Assembly: GCA_963556495.2 (NCBI GenBank)
Contig: OY747705.1
Span: 5,671,501-5,735,500 of the forward strand
Source: Valencia hispanica
Taxonomy: Eukaryota > Chordata > Actinopteri > Cyprinodontiformes > Valenciidae
DNA: 64,000 nt
Direction of reading: 5' to 3'
How positions within the stretch are numbered: position 1 is the first letter of the stretch; every line of letters begins with the position of its first letter. Shown here one piece after another: positions 12,005 through 23,479 of the stretch. The notes below the pieces were generated by a model. That model did not search any database and was not told the origin of the DNA. It saw nothing but the letters and a program-made list of their open reading frames with translations. The position numbers and the translations under genes were made by a program.

Positions 12005-12300
12005 TCATCTAGATCAACAACCTCCACCTGTGCACACTAACTCACCTCCACCTCATTGGCTCTCACCACAGTTAAAAGACAGTTTCACTCACCACAACAC
12101 TGTTCTGTCATCTGGTCTCCAGCCTTGGAACTCCTGAGCTAGCCATTTCAGCCTGCTTATCCTTAACACCACGCATCTTCTCAAGGTCCTCCAGACCCCT
12201 CCACCAGCCTGATCTGCAGCCTCCTCTCGAACTGTCTGTCCCTGCGTGTGAGTTGTCCTCCTTAATAAAGACTGTTAAAACGATCCAGGCAGTCTCCTTG
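12005..12300 (+). repeat. Pyrimidine-rich retroelement-like 3' end or LTR fragment
   Basis: C/T-rich sequence running into CCTTAATAAAGACTGTT, a strong polyadenylation-signal context followed by CAGTCTCC. Fish LTRs and some retroelement 3' ends have this layout. No partner repeat or coding region is adjacent, so the class is uncertain. Confidence 0.3.
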
Positions 12301-12439
12301 ACAAATACGAGCTAAAGACCTTGTAAAGATGATGACTAAAACTGCAAAGAGAGCGTTATGCCCTATTATCCGTTATTATCCGCTGTGTAACAAGTCCTGT
12401 ACCAACAGCAACAATTGAAGTAAATGACCATGATGACCA

Positions 12440-12830
12440 TCATTACATGTACATGAAAAAGGAGAAAGCTTGCATGCCTGAGAAATCAATCCCAGTTGTG
12501 AAGTACGGGGGTGGCAGCATCATGTTGTGTGAATCTTTTTAAACAGAATGGATTGGTGCCTTTTACAACACAGCCAGCCTCATCAGGGGAAACATATGTG
12601 GAAAATGTAAATGCAATATTCTAAGACATCAGCCACAAGGTTAAAGCTTGAGGTCTTTTAAATGGATCCTAACGCTAAGCACACTCCAAACATGAGTTAC
12701 AAAGTGGCTTAAAGACAGCAGGTAAATGTTTTCAGTGACCATCACAAAGCCTTGATCATCTCAGTCACATAGAAGTTTTAATAGCAGAGCTGAAAAGCTG
12801 AAAAACCTGACTCAGTTATAACGGCTCCAT
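12440..12830 (+). pseudogene. Tc1-like transposase relic
   Basis: Decayed transposase central and C-terminal region. VVKYGGGSIML corresponds to the conserved VKHGGGSIMLWGCF block. DPNAKHTPN corresponds to the block that follows the second catalytic Asp. CCATCACAAAGCCTTGATC is the degenerate DNA for SPDLNP. Many stops and indels are present, with no terminal inverted repeats seen. It is an old, inactive fragment of a salmonid/teleost-type Tc1 family (DD34E). Confidence 0.7.
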
Positions 12831-12839
12831 ACAGAGACA

Positions 12840-14115
12840 AATGTTATCTTTCCTTATTCTGGTATTTAGCAAGTAGGGAAATAAGGTAATGCTAGCTTAG
12901 CTAACACAGAGAATGTATCTGTCATTTAATATCAATAATGAAAAAGACATTCTGATATAGTATGAATCTGGTTCTGACTGCAGGTGCTTAAGTTCTGTAA
13001 TTTATGGTTTTCAGATGTATAGAGTGGTTAACACTAATCTTCTTTACTGATATTAAACAGAATAAATGCAACAGGCTGTGTACATGGACCTAAACCTTGG
13101 CATGCATTGTTAAAACAGATTTCAATAATGGGACATTGATTTCTGGCTCTGAAACTTTGCCAAATTGTCCAACCTCTCATCACTTAAGGAATTTTGTACA
13201 TTTATTCTCTTGACTGCAAACAATTTGAATGACGATGAATCACAAAGCCTTTTTTATATTGGAATTTCAGCTGAAATACTTTTTGTTTTAGGGAACGGCA
13301 CTTTAAAACCCATTATCATGAAGTGGTTGTATTTATCCCGATGTGAAATGGTAGCTAATCTATCATCTCTTACATTTTTATGATTGGGCTCCCTTTCAAA
13401 ATTCCCCTCCTGCTCTAATGTGTTGCCCTAATCAGTCTTAAATTGTCATCTTGGTTTGATTTAACTTGCCCATAATGAGAAATCTGCCTTTAGAATGACA
13501 GTAGCCATCCATTTATCCTTCCCATCTCTCTTTACATGGCCTCTTAACACATCCCCCGGACCATCCAAATTGGAGTTAGAGGAGGCAGCGGGGCTAGATT
13601 GTGTGACGACAAAATATATATATTTTCCTGTGCAGAATATATCATTCACATTTTCGGCCTGTGAAAGAGAGGGGAGATCATTTGAAATGGTAATTCAAAA
13701 GGTTTTGTGCAATACGTCACTGATGGGGATTGGTAAAATATATTTATGAGTTTTGTGACCGTGTTGACTGGGTGACGATACAGAAGGAGGGCAAAGCCCA
13801 CATGGATCATTTACAGGAGGAAAAAGGTCTTTTGTGTTCAGCAAGTGTCACTCATTCCTCATTTCCCTCATGTCTGAAAGTGATTACCAAAGAATGAAAG
13901 TTAAATGAAAGGCAACCTTTTCCATTTAGACTTTGTTTGGTAGTTTACATGTTTCTAAGGTCTCTAGCCACAGAATGTAAACATATTTCTCAAATCATAA
14001 TGTAATGTTGGAATTTTACTCTGCCTTTTCTGCTCCTCTGGTTTTTATTGCTATTGAGTATTTTCAGTTGGAGAATAATTTCTAACTTTTAAGCTGATGA
14101 ATATTTATCTAGTGG
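12840..14115. other. No gene recognised
   Basis: Overlapping open frames of 60-84 codons at 13165-13749 lack recognisable motifs. The 13495-13680 part is GC-richer and open on both strands, but without a second exon or a known motif I do not call a gene. Confidence 0.4.
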
Positions 14116-14120
14116 TGTGT

Positions 14121-15172
14121 CGGGCTGGATGATATAGAAAAAGAGCATGTATTGATCAATATCAATTATCTATAGCTATCAAAAAATTTTAAGAAATATG
14201 GTAATTTTATGCTTTTCTTTTAATGAACTAATTTTAATGAAGAACTCACAAAAACTGAATTCCGTTCAGCCCTTTATTCAAACACCTTTTGTTATGATAA
14301 ATGAAAGTTTGTAAGGAACAAAAATGTATCAACTTAGGAGCTGAGTGACATCAGTAAATTCTAACAAACATAAAGAAAACAATAATGTTATTAACCATTA
14401 TGTTATTAATTTAAAATGTAGGCTTATCTTGATCCTTTTTGTATTTCTTTTAAAGGTTTTATAACACTTTATTAAATTAATGGCTCAGATATTTGGTTTA
14501 GTTTGTTTTTAAAATCGGGGCCAATGAATCTGATTCTAATTCTGTACAGCTGCTGAAGCTATAGCTGACAAGCTGCTGAGTGTAGAAGGCGCCCAAAACA
14601 CAGAAGCCCAGTCCAGTGACAGGAGCCAGCAGGTCTTGAAGAACAAGCAAACATGCATGAAACTCACACCTACTGTTTATGATGAAGTGAGACCCCTTGT
14701 TTGCACTAAATCTTCTCCATTTAATTTTTATTTTCTATCTGCTGAGCCTGTGGTCCCATTTGTAGGTCAAGTGGGGGCCCCTTGCCCTGGTCTAACATAT
14801 AATCATGACCTACTCTAGGTATTGGTTTCATTAGTTTTACTTTGAAGATAATTTGGAAAAATATTTATTCTACTTGAATTTGTTATTTTGCATTTATGTC
14901 ATGTATTTGGATTTTTTTTGTCTTTAGAATTTGCACATAGCTTTATATTTTTGTTTAATGACATCATTTTTATATATAATATAATACGTTCCGGTGACGG
15001 AGCAGCCTAGTCTGCGTTTGGGATTGGTTTGGAGTAAGCAATGACTGTAATATTGAGCTACCCAATAAGCAATAATAAAAAAGGGAAAAACAATTTTTAA
15101 ACTTTTACATTGACCCTTTTTGTATCGCATTGCAAGTCTAACTATCAATGTATATTATTGACTTAGCCCTAG
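14121..15172. mobile_element. hAT-like non-autonomous element, copy 1
   Basis: The left end GGGCTGGATGATATAGAAAA and the interior (AAAGTTTGTAAGGAACAAA, GTGACATCAGTAAAT, TGTTATTAACCATTATG, AATATTGAGCTACCCAATA) match the element at 57061-59492 in order. The right end is TATATTATTGACTTAGCCCT. Near-matching 8-mers flank it (TGGTGTGT at 14113, TGCTGTGT at 15173). A 14500-14900 segment absent from the other copy is extra or inserted sequence. Confidence 0.65.
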
Positions 15173-15384
15173 TGCTGTGTGTTAGGCGCAGTATTGGGGC
15201 CAAAATTAAGACTACTTCCCTGCCGCAGGAGGCTATATCCATTCCACTATTGATAGGACGGCATCGGCAACTGAGAGGGAGACAGCTCACTAGTGATTGC
15301 AATAGATAAACTGGCAATTGGGTTCGATTGGATTGGCCCGTGACTAGCATTCCTAGGCTAGCCACCCGCTTTAATGGACGTGTT

Positions 15385-15470
15385 TTCTTCTTCTTCCGAC
15401 TTTATGGCGGTTGGCAAACATCTTGAGGTGCATTACCACCACCTTCTGGAGTGCCATGTGCACTGGAATA
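15385..15470 (+). repeat. Teleost repeat fragment (GGCGGTTGGCAAACA type)
   Basis: Contains CTTTATGGCGGTTGGCAAAC, then GAGGTGCATTACCACCACC and CTGGAGTGCCATG. This is a block I recognise as widely dispersed in fish genomes; class unknown. Confidence 0.4.
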
Positions 15471-15947
15471 GTTTTAGTGACTTAAACCTCAACTAACTAC
15501 CGGTTACTCTTAAAAATAGCAATATCAACTTGTAAGTTATTTTTAGAGTTTGGATAAAATAATAGATTTTTTTTAATAAATAAAAAACACTTTCTCCACT
15601 CTTTAACGTCAAGTTAAACAGCAGCAAAAGTCCAACTGCTGATGGTGTTGACGTTTCCAAAGAAGCTTAAATGAGGTTCAACAATAATTGGACAATCACA
15701 TATTCCATCTAGAGGACTCTAATTTCCCACCCAGGGACTGGTATCGTGAGTTCTTTTTATTTTTGGGGGTGCAAGAGGAAACAATTGCACATGTAGACTG
15801 ATAAATATAGACAACAGAGGAGAATACTCTAAATTTGAGGAACATAATTAGTGTTCAGTTAAGGATTTATGAAATTCTGCAGAACTATAGAAATAACTTA
15901 CAAGACGATATTGTGATTTTTAAGAGTAACAGGTAATTAGTTGAAGT

Positions 15948-16116
15948 TTAAAGGAGCTGTATGTAAATGTATTTCAATTAATCATAAAATGGCCATGATA
16001 TGTCTCTAGACATTAAGAAAGTTGCAGCCCTCAACTGATGTTGATGATGTCATCTTGTGTTGCAAGTGCCTGTCGCACCCCGCTGGGAGAAAAGCTAACA
16101 CACACACACACACCCA
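15948..16116 (+). repeat. Dispersed repeat fragment with short (CA)n
   Basis: Starts TTTAAAGGAGCTGTATGTAA and contains AATCATAAAATGGCCATGAT, the terminus and subterminus of a common fish non-autonomous element. Its other end was not found. A CA run lies at 16100-16116. Confidence 0.45.
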
Positions 16117-16199
16117 TTTTCTCCTGCACACAGGCCCAGAACCTTTTGTTCAAACCATTTTCTAAATAATCACTGTATAGATCACTTTGTTTTGTGATG

Positions 16200-16890
16200 C
16201 CAGTAAGAAATCAACAGTTGTGTGTTGCCTCTTGGTTAGAAGAAAGTAGAGTAAAAACATCTACATGGAAACTTAAAATGGCTTAAAATAGTTATTATCA
16301 ACCTCTGTTTAGGGCTAGGGAGTTTGAATAAACCCCATTTCTAATTTAGGAAGCCTTAATAGTAGTAAAGACAACACTAAAGAGTATTATTCTATCTCCC
16401 TCTCCTCTGATGTAAATGCACCCATCACAACAATAGAACAGGTTCAATCTGAATCCATCAGGACCTTTTTCATTTCCCCTAAATCCAATCTGCAGACCTT
16501 CAACCAAATTAAAAGCTTTTTTTAATCAGACTCATTGTTTATTTTTTTCCTTAGTCTACACAGCTGTTCTCCTCATACTATGTGAGGAATTGCTCTTATT
16601 TTAACAATAAGTTTCTATAGATCTTAATTTTGTTTCTCATAAGTGGAACAAAAAGTTATTATCTCCCTTGATAATCACAAATCTACCTTCAAGTTTTTAG
16701 TTATCGTTAGATCTTTATCTAATCTGAGTATTTTCAGTTATCTTCTTTGTTTTGTTTTTGTTAGCTTGTCACCTCTGAGAAGATTATTTGATGAATCTGT
16801 CAGCAAGGGATAATCTTCAACATATTTATCCCATAGAATGTTCTCACATTGTCAATATTCTCACCTATTTGTCACTAATCGCTTAGTTGC
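16200..16890. other. No gene recognised
   Basis: AT-rich sequence without a supported reading frame or recognised repeat. Confidence 0.5.
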
Positions 16891-16894
16891 TCCA

Positions 16895-16950
16895 CCAAGG
16901 AGGTTATGTTATGGCAGAATTTGTTTGTCTGTCTGCTGGTTAGGGTTAGG
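16895..16950 (+). repeat. CCACCAAGGAGG-family repeat, short copy
   Basis: CTCCACCAAGGAGGTTATGT followed by TTTGTTTGTCTGTCTG. It is closer to the family consensus than the copy at 2023 but is truncated after about 55 bp. Confidence 0.5.
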
Positions 16951-17124
16951 TAATCTCCAATTACAGCATATTCCATTGATCTTTAAAATTATATGTTTTC
17001 CAAGAATCCACTTTCAATCATGGACATCATGGACTAAATTAAATCCAATACAATTATCTGTAAAACAAAACGGGAGGTTTTTGAATCGGAATAGGAAGAA
17101 GTAGGGGCAGGTCTGGATTCAGAT

Positions 17125-17162
17125 TGTAAGTATGCCTGCATAGATATGCAGGCATACTTACA
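17125..17162. repeat. Perfect palindrome, 18-bp arms, 2-nt spacer
   Basis: Left arm TGTAAGTATGCCTGCATA, spacer GA, and right arm its exact reverse complement. It would extrude as a cruciform or fold as an RNA hairpin. No ORF, element end or repeat family is associated. Confidence 0.95.
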
Positions 17163-17169
17163 CCTATAC

Positions 17170-18690
17170 AGTACATGCATCATTGTACCTACAGATATAA
17201 ATTTGCTCTTGTACCACCTACCAATCAGAATTTAGTATACATTCCTACAGATTAATATAAATAAAGAGATTACAGATCTTTTTCTTCATTGTATCTAATG
17301 TTCAATTTTATACCCATCAGTTATATACCTTTTTTCTTCAATTCTGCAATTTCTTTTACTCTACCTAATTTCTTCATCTAGGCCTAGATGAGTTGTGTGT
17401 TTTGCAGTGTGCTGCTTGTTGGTCACTGCAATTGTTGTCATGGTATGTGTGTGAAATCATTAGGATGTCTTTTGCAGAAACAAATTGGTTGTCCTGTTTT
17501 TGTTTCTTTTTTTTGTGGCGGTTTCTATGATATATCACTTTTTTTTATCTACGGCTGTTATGAGTCTTCAGTTTTCCCAGAATGCACAATTTAGTCATAG
17601 CTTGTTGCCAAATGTGGTTTGGGTGTGGAGAGTTTTATCTTGAACACTACACCATAGAAAATCATTCGCTTTGGTGTTTAGCTTATAGATAAAGTCTGAG
17701 ATAATGTCCAGTCCCATACAATAATAGACTCTAGATCGTCTCTAATTTTGAAAGATAACTTTACCCTGTTTTCTAGTGTTCTTCACTCCTTTAATGCCAT
17801 CCATAATAGGTATTCATGTATTGTGCAGGGCTGGTTCATGTTATTTATTCATAATTAATTCCAACCATCTGAAATCCAATCTTTTTGCACAAAGCTACTT
17901 AAAATTTAGGGTTACCAGAAACACAAATGCTTAGTTAGCTAAAAAAGAAAGCAGCACGGCTCCCTGTAGCATATTAAGAGTTGAAAAGCAATAACTTAAA
18001 GGCTAATGAAAGTAGGTAGTAGGTCAAAATCATTAGTTTTATTGATACCAAGCCTTTTAAGGAGAAACTTGGAGCAGCAGAACACAGAGCCCACCACATT
18101 TATTGGCACCCCTAATAAAGATGTTAAACACTTCCTTAAAATAAATTCATCTTTTATAGCAGTGGTATACTCTCTGACTGAAAAAACGCTCTGAAGTTCT
18201 CTAACAGGACGCTGAGGGATTTCTCCCGTCTTCCTGACCACCTCTCAGCGCTTAGCGGCAAAGTTAACGTGGCTCCTCATTTCCTGAGCTCTTTGCTCTG
18301 TGTGTATCCACTGCCAGAGAACTGTGCCACTGATTCTGATATACTTATCCCTCCTATACACTCAAAATATATATATATATATTTTGAATTACTTTATTCA
18401 GTTATGTCAATAATTTCTAAGAAACTAAGTTTTGCTCTATGTAATTTTAAATGATTATTAAAATGCCAGGTACTTATGTTTGACCTACATAACCAGATCA
18501 GGTCATTCCAACCTCATCTGGTCAGCTTGGATCTAATTATTAAATGTATTTTATCCCACTAACCCAACCCATTTTTGTAAATGGAACTTTAATTGTATTT
18601 AGTAAAACCAATCAAGCAATACTTTTGTTGTGACACAGAGTGAGCAAATTTGTCTGGCTACTATGGGATCAGAACGATATCAGCTTAAAA
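17170..18690. other. No gene recognised
   Basis: Short open frames (60-80 codons) on both strands have no recognisable domain. A TA run of about 15 nt lies at 18370-18384. Confidence 0.45.
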
Positions 18691-18696
18691 TTAAAC

Positions 18697-19393
18697 TGAA
18701 AATAAATATTGGCACTGAAATAAAAATCGCCATTGAAAAATATTATTGTAACTGAAAATATTAATTTTGAATCTTAAATAAATCTAGTGAAAATGTATGC
18801 ATTGAAAGTGAAAAAAAAATTGAAAGTGAAAATTGTTTCTATGAAACTCATGTATATGCATTGAAACAAATAACTCACAATCAAGTTTTCACACTTTCAT
18901 TTTTTTTACAGTGCCAATCCTTTTATCCAGTGCCAATTATTTTTTCAATACCAATCTTTTTTTCAATGCCACCATTCTTTCAGTGCCTACCTCTGCTTTT
19001 CAGCTTCATTCAGCTGATACTGTTTTGACGCTTGTGTGTGCACGTGCATGAGGGGCGGGGCTTCAGCCCCCCATATTTTTGCATTTTTTTTGCATACATT
19101 AAATGAACGAGGCAGGAGGGAAACTCCGACTGTCTGAGGCGAGAGACAGCAGGATCAACATTTCCACTGCTACTAATGTGGTTTGTGGAAGAAAAAAAAG
19201 ACAAATATTTTCTTCTCAGTTTAAACGGAAGAGGGTTAGGGCCACTGAAGAAAAAAAAAGATTTCTAACTTTTTCCTCAGAATTCTAACTTTAATCTCAG
19301 AATTCTGACTTTTTTCTCAGAATTCTGCAGAAGAGGATTAGGGCCACTGAAGAAAAAAAAAAGATTTCTGGCTTTTTTCTTAGAATTCTGACT
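18697..19393 (+). repeat. Foldback left inverted arm
   Basis: The outer part is AT-rich with repeated TGGCACTGAA / CAGTGCCAAT motifs. The middle carries the GAGGGGCGGGGC block. The inner part has two copies of a GGATTAGGGCCACTGAAG-type segment, each followed by poly-A and TCAGAATTCT units. Confidence 0.75.
19258..19392 (+). repeat. TCAGAATTCTGA-type repeat array 1
   Basis: Four or five units of AGAATTCT-centred repeat joined by pyrimidine-rich linkers (ACTTTAATC, ACTTTTTTC). It is interrupted by a second copy of the GGATTAGGGCCACTGAAG segment. Confidence 0.85.
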
Positions 19394-19395
19394 TT

Positions 19396-19525
19396 AAGAT
19401 AAGATAAGATAAGATAAGATAAGATAAGATAAGATAAGATAAGATAAGATAAGATAAGATAAGATAAGATAAGATAAGAGATACTTTAATAATCCCCGTG
19501 GGGAAATTAAGTTTTGGTACAACCA
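19396..19525 (-). mobile_element. LINE 3' tail with (AAGAT)16
   Basis: An AAGAT pentanucleotide array (19396-19475) adjoins GAGATACTTTAATAATCCCC and GTGGGGAAATTAAG. In antisense this is the classic L2/Rex1-group 3' end with an (ATCTT)n tail. Only the last ~50 bp of the element are present. Confidence 0.8.
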
Positions 19526-19555
19526 ATCCAAGATCATACAAACACTTAAATTCAA

Positions 19556-19688
19556 ATCCATCCATCCATTTTCCATACCCGTCCATCCTATGTAGGGTAT
19601 GGCAGCTGGTGCCTATCTCCAGCGGTCATGGGGCGAGAGGCAGGGTACACCCTTGACAGGTCGCCAGTCCATCGCAGGGCAACACCAC
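19556..19688 (+). repeat. Teleost repeat head (CCTATCTCCAGC type)
   Basis: CCATCCATCCATTTTCCATA followed by GGTGCCTATCTCCAGCGGTC and GACAGGTCGCCAGTCC. It is the same family as 39930-40345 and is cut at its right side by the tail of L2 copy A. Confidence 0.7.
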
Positions 19689-22600
19689 TTAAATTCAAAT
19701 TCAATTCAAAAATACTTTATTGATCCCAGAGGGAAATTAAGTGTTGGTATAGCTCATATAATTAATTCTTTAAGGAGTTGTTGTAGATGATGATGGCTGT
19801 GGGCAGGAAGGATTTCCTGTAGCGGTCTGTGTTGCAGCGAAACTGAAGAAGCCTCCGACTGAAGACGCTCTGTTGTTGTATGACAGTCTCATGAAGAGGA
19901 TGCTCAGGGTTGTCCATAATTTTTTTGATTTTATGAAGAATCCTTCTTTGCATTATCATCTCCTGATGTTCCACAGTCGTCCCAAGAACAGAACCAGACT
20001 TCTTTCTCAGGTTGTTTAGCCTTTTTAAATCCCTGGCTCTGATGCTGCTACCCCAACAGATGACGGATGAAGAGATTACACTCTCCACAACAGACTTGTA
20101 GAAGATCTGCAGCATCTTGCTGCAAACCTTGAAGGACCTAAGCTTCCTCAAGAAGTACAGTCTGCTCTGTCCCTTCTTGTAGACGGTTTCACTGTTGCGC
20201 CTCCAATCCAGTCTGTTGTCAAGGTGAACTCCGAGGTATTTATATTCCTCAACCACCTCCACTTCTTCTCCCATGATGGAAACAGTGTTTGACTTATCCC
20301 TGTTTCTTCTGAAATCTACAATCATCTCCTTTGTTTTGTTCACATTCAAGGTGAGACGATTGTTTCCACACCATGTCACAAAGCGATCCACCAGATCTCT
20401 GTATTCAGCTTCTTGTTCATCTCTGATACACCCGACAATTGCAGAGTCATCTGAGTATTTCTGCAGATGACAGATCTCTGATTTGTACTGGAAGTCTGAG
20501 GTGTACAGAGTGAAAAGGAATGGTGAGAGTACGGTCCCCTGTGGTGCTCTTGTGCTGCTGAACCTGGTTTGACACACAATTCTTCAGTCTCACAAATTGT
20601 GGTCTGTTGGTCAGGTAGTCATTGATCCAGGCGATTGTTGAGGGCTCCACCTGTGTCTTTAGGAGTTTCTGACAAAGCAAATCAGGCTGAATCGTGTTAA
20701 ATGCACTAGAGAAATCAAAGAACATGATCCTCACAGTGCTGCCTGCTTTGTCCAGATGACAGTGCGTTGGCTGAAGTAGGTGGATGATAGCATCTTCAAC
20801 TCCAACTCCACAGCGATAAGCAAACTGCAGTGGGTCCTGATAAGTACTTATTTGCTTACTCAGGCCAACAGGAGTCTCTCCAGAACTTTCATTATGTGGG
20901 ATGTCAGGGCAACGGGTCTATAGTCATTGATGACTGATGGGTGAGTTCTCTTTGGTACTGGAACAAGGTTGGATGTCTTCCACAACGCTGGAACCTTCTC
21001 CTGGGCTAGGCTAAGGTTGAAGATGTACTGCAGAATCCCACAGAGCTGCTCTGCACAGGCCTTCAGGACTCTGGGGCTGACACCATCTGGACCTGCAGCT
21101 TTGTTCCGGTTCAGTTTCTCCAGCTGCCTCTTCACCTGACTTTTGGAGACAGACAAGTGGGAGGGGGAGGCAAAGGGAGTAGCAGCATTTCCTGACTTGG
21201 TTGAAGTCAAACTTGTGGAATTAGAAGAGTCCATGGCTGAGGTGAAGGATAAAACATCTGAGGTGTAACAGGAAAGCTGTTGATCAGAGGAGAGTGGGAT
21301 GTCTGTTTGGCTGGGAACAGAAGTGGGGGATGCTGAGCTAGTTCCCTAACTGAACCTGTTGAAGAATGTGTTCAGTTTATTGGCTCTGTCCAGACTTCCA
21401 TCTATCCAATCCTTCCTGTCCTTAAAACCTGTGATCTTTCTCATTCCTGACCAGACATCTCTGATATTGTTCCTCTGTAGTTTGTTCTCCAGCTTCTTCC
21501 TGTATGCCTCCTTGCTGTCTCTGATCTTGACCTTAAGTTGCTTCTGTATAGTCCTCAATAATTCCCTGTCTCCCTCTCTGAAGGCTCTTTTTTTCTTGTT
21601 TAGCAGTTCCTTCAGGTCACTGGTGATCCAGGGTTTGTTATTCGGGAAGCATCTCACTGTTCTGGTGGGGATGATGTTGTCCACACAGAAGTTTATATAG
21701 TCACTCACACACTCAGTCATGGCATTGATGTCCTCTCCATGTGCTTGGCAAAGAGTCATCCAGTCTGTGGTTGCAAAACAACCCTGCAGGGCTTCTTCAG
21801 CTTCCTGTGGCCATTTTCTCACAGTTCGTTTTGTCACAGGTTGCCTCTGAACAAGTGGTTTATATTCTGAACAGAGAAAAACAAGATTGTGATCTGATTG
21901 TCCCAGAGGAGGTTTTGGTTTGGACATGTATGAATCCTTTACATTTGCATAAAATAAATCCAAGGTCCTGTTTTCTTTTGTAGAGCAGCTGACAAACTGT
22001 TGAAATGTTGGAAGTGTAGTAGAGAGCGAGGCATGATTAAAATCACCAGATATTGCCACAAATGCATTGGGGTGCTGTGTCTGTAGCTTAGCAACAACGA
22101 AACTGATGACATCACATGCAGTGTCGGCAACGGCTGAAGGTGGAATGTAAACAACTGCCAAAATTACACTGGTGAACTCTCTTGGTAAATAATATGGACG
22201 AAAACTCACTACTAATAGTTCGACATCTGGGCTGCAGAGGCGACACTTCACAGTAACATGTCCTGGATGACACCATCTGTTGTTGACAAGCACTGCTACT
22301 CCACCTTCTTTTCTTTTCTTGCTCGTTTTCAGATCTCTGTCTGCTCGTATAGTCAGGAAACCTGGCAGAGAGACGTTGGAGTTGGGGATATGATCCAGCA
22401 GCCACGTCTCAGTAAAACACATAACACTGCATTCACGGTACTCTGGCTGAGTCCTTGTAAGGGCTTGGAGTTCATCCATCTTGTTAGCCAGTGATCTTAC
22501 GTTGCCCATTATGATCAATGGAAGAGATGGCTTGAACTTCCTCTTTCTCTGACTCTTTTTCGCTCCTGCTCTGCATCCATGTCTCCTCCTTATCAACTCA

Positions 22601-22985
22601 TCAGGGATTTGTGGCTTCAGTTGAGATATTATTTCAGCTTTTGCGATGTTAATCAGCTGCTCCCGGCTGTAAACCACATTGTTGCCATGGTTACGCATCA
22701 TAACAAATTGTCAAAAAGGGAAAAATTAACAGCAAAAATCCTTTCAGCTTCACAGCACCAAAAACTAGAAAGAATACAGGTCAAAAAAAGGCAATCTTCT
22801 TTAAGAAAAAAGAGGAACCAATGTACAAAAAAGCAAAACTTAATATGTAGCCAACAGAGCCAATCCAACATGCAGCCACCCAGCAGCGCAATTCTAGAAA
22901 CTTACAAACATTAACACAATACAGGATTTGGAAGACCGCGGTAGCAGCCGGCATTACCAGCGCCCCTTTTAGCAGATAGAAATGA
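19689..22985 (-). mobile_element. L2/Rex1-group LINE, copy A (near full length)
   Basis: The minus strand runs from an approximately 280-bp 5' leader (22985-22702) through endonuclease and RT to a 3' end AATTTCCCTCTGGGATCAAT-type tail with short AATTGAATTTG repeats. It is the only copy in the window that keeps the 5' part. It inserted into the repeat at 19556-19688 within the foldback structure. Confidence 0.85.
19762..22701 (-). pseudogene. L2/Rex1-group ORF, endonuclease-RT, broken
   Basis: The 451-codon upstream frame starts MMRNHGNNVVYSREQ and carries an APE-type endonuclease: the MGNVRSLANKMDEL start, CFTETWL with the catalytic Glu, ISGDFNHASL, and GQSDHNLVFL with the SDH motif. A nonsense codon at about 21346 (after FFNRFS) ends it. 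Downstream frames give the RT: KLNRNKAAGPDGVSP, FFDFSSAFNTIQ (first catalytic Asp) and KYSDDSAIV (YxDD box). There are frameshifts at about 20870 (four bases missing relative to copy B) and about 20565. The product would have nicked target DNA and reverse-transcribed its own RNA in the nucleus. This copy is dead in cis. Confidence 0.9.
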
Positions 22986-22994
22986 TTCACAATA

Positions 22995-23145
22995 GGTAAT
23001 AGGAATCTCAGAATTCTAACTTTAATCTCAGAATTCTGACTTTAATCTCAGAATTCTGACTTTTTTCTCAGACTTCTGACTTTAATCTAAGAATTCGGAC
23101 TTTAATCTCAGAATTCTAACTTTAATCTCAGAATTCTGATTTAGT
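22995..23145 (+). repeat. TCAGAATTCTGA array 2 (CTTTAATC linkers)
   Basis: About seven units of TCAGAATTCTGA alternating with CTTTAATC or CTTTTTTC linkers, directly abutting the 5' end of L2 copy A. Confidence 0.9.
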
Positions 23146-23212
23146 TAGTTGTCCTCCAGCAAACTCACATCACCGTCATTGCTGGTTGCTCCTCCAGGTG
23201 CCCATCTGCATT
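23146..23212 (+). repeat. Linker segment duplicated at 24337
   Basis: GTTAGTTGTCCTCCAGCAAA through GGTGCCCATCTGCATTAAAG. A near-identical segment lies at 24337-24403. Both copies sit exactly where the EcoRI-repeat arrays switch orientation. Confidence 0.85.
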
Positions 23213-23478
23213 AAAGTCAGAAATCTGAGAAAAAAGTCAAAATTATGAGAAAAAAAATCAGAATTATGAGAAAAAAAGTCAGAATTCTGAGATTAAAGTC
23301 AGAATTCTAAGATTAAAGTCAGAATTCTGAGGAAAAAAAATCAGAATTCTGAGGAAAAAAAATCAGAATTCTGAGATTAAAGTCAGAATTCTTAGATTAT
23401 AGTCAGAATTCTTAGATTAAAGTCAGATTTCTGAGAAAAAAGTCAGAATTCTGAGAAAAAAGTCAGAATTCTTTTTTT
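23213..23478 (-). repeat. TCAGAATTCTGA array 3 (inverted linkers)
   Basis: About thirteen units. The linkers are now purine-rich (GAAAAAAGTC, GATTAAAGTC), so the array is the inverse of array 2. Each core AGAATTCT is itself self-complementary. Confidence 0.9.
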
Positions 23479-23479
23479 T

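Noticed and set aside
21359..22494. Plus-strand frames across L2 copy A (and the same at 28305-30021)
   Set aside because: Antisense shadows of the LINE ORF; identical shadows recur in each copy because the sequence is repeated.
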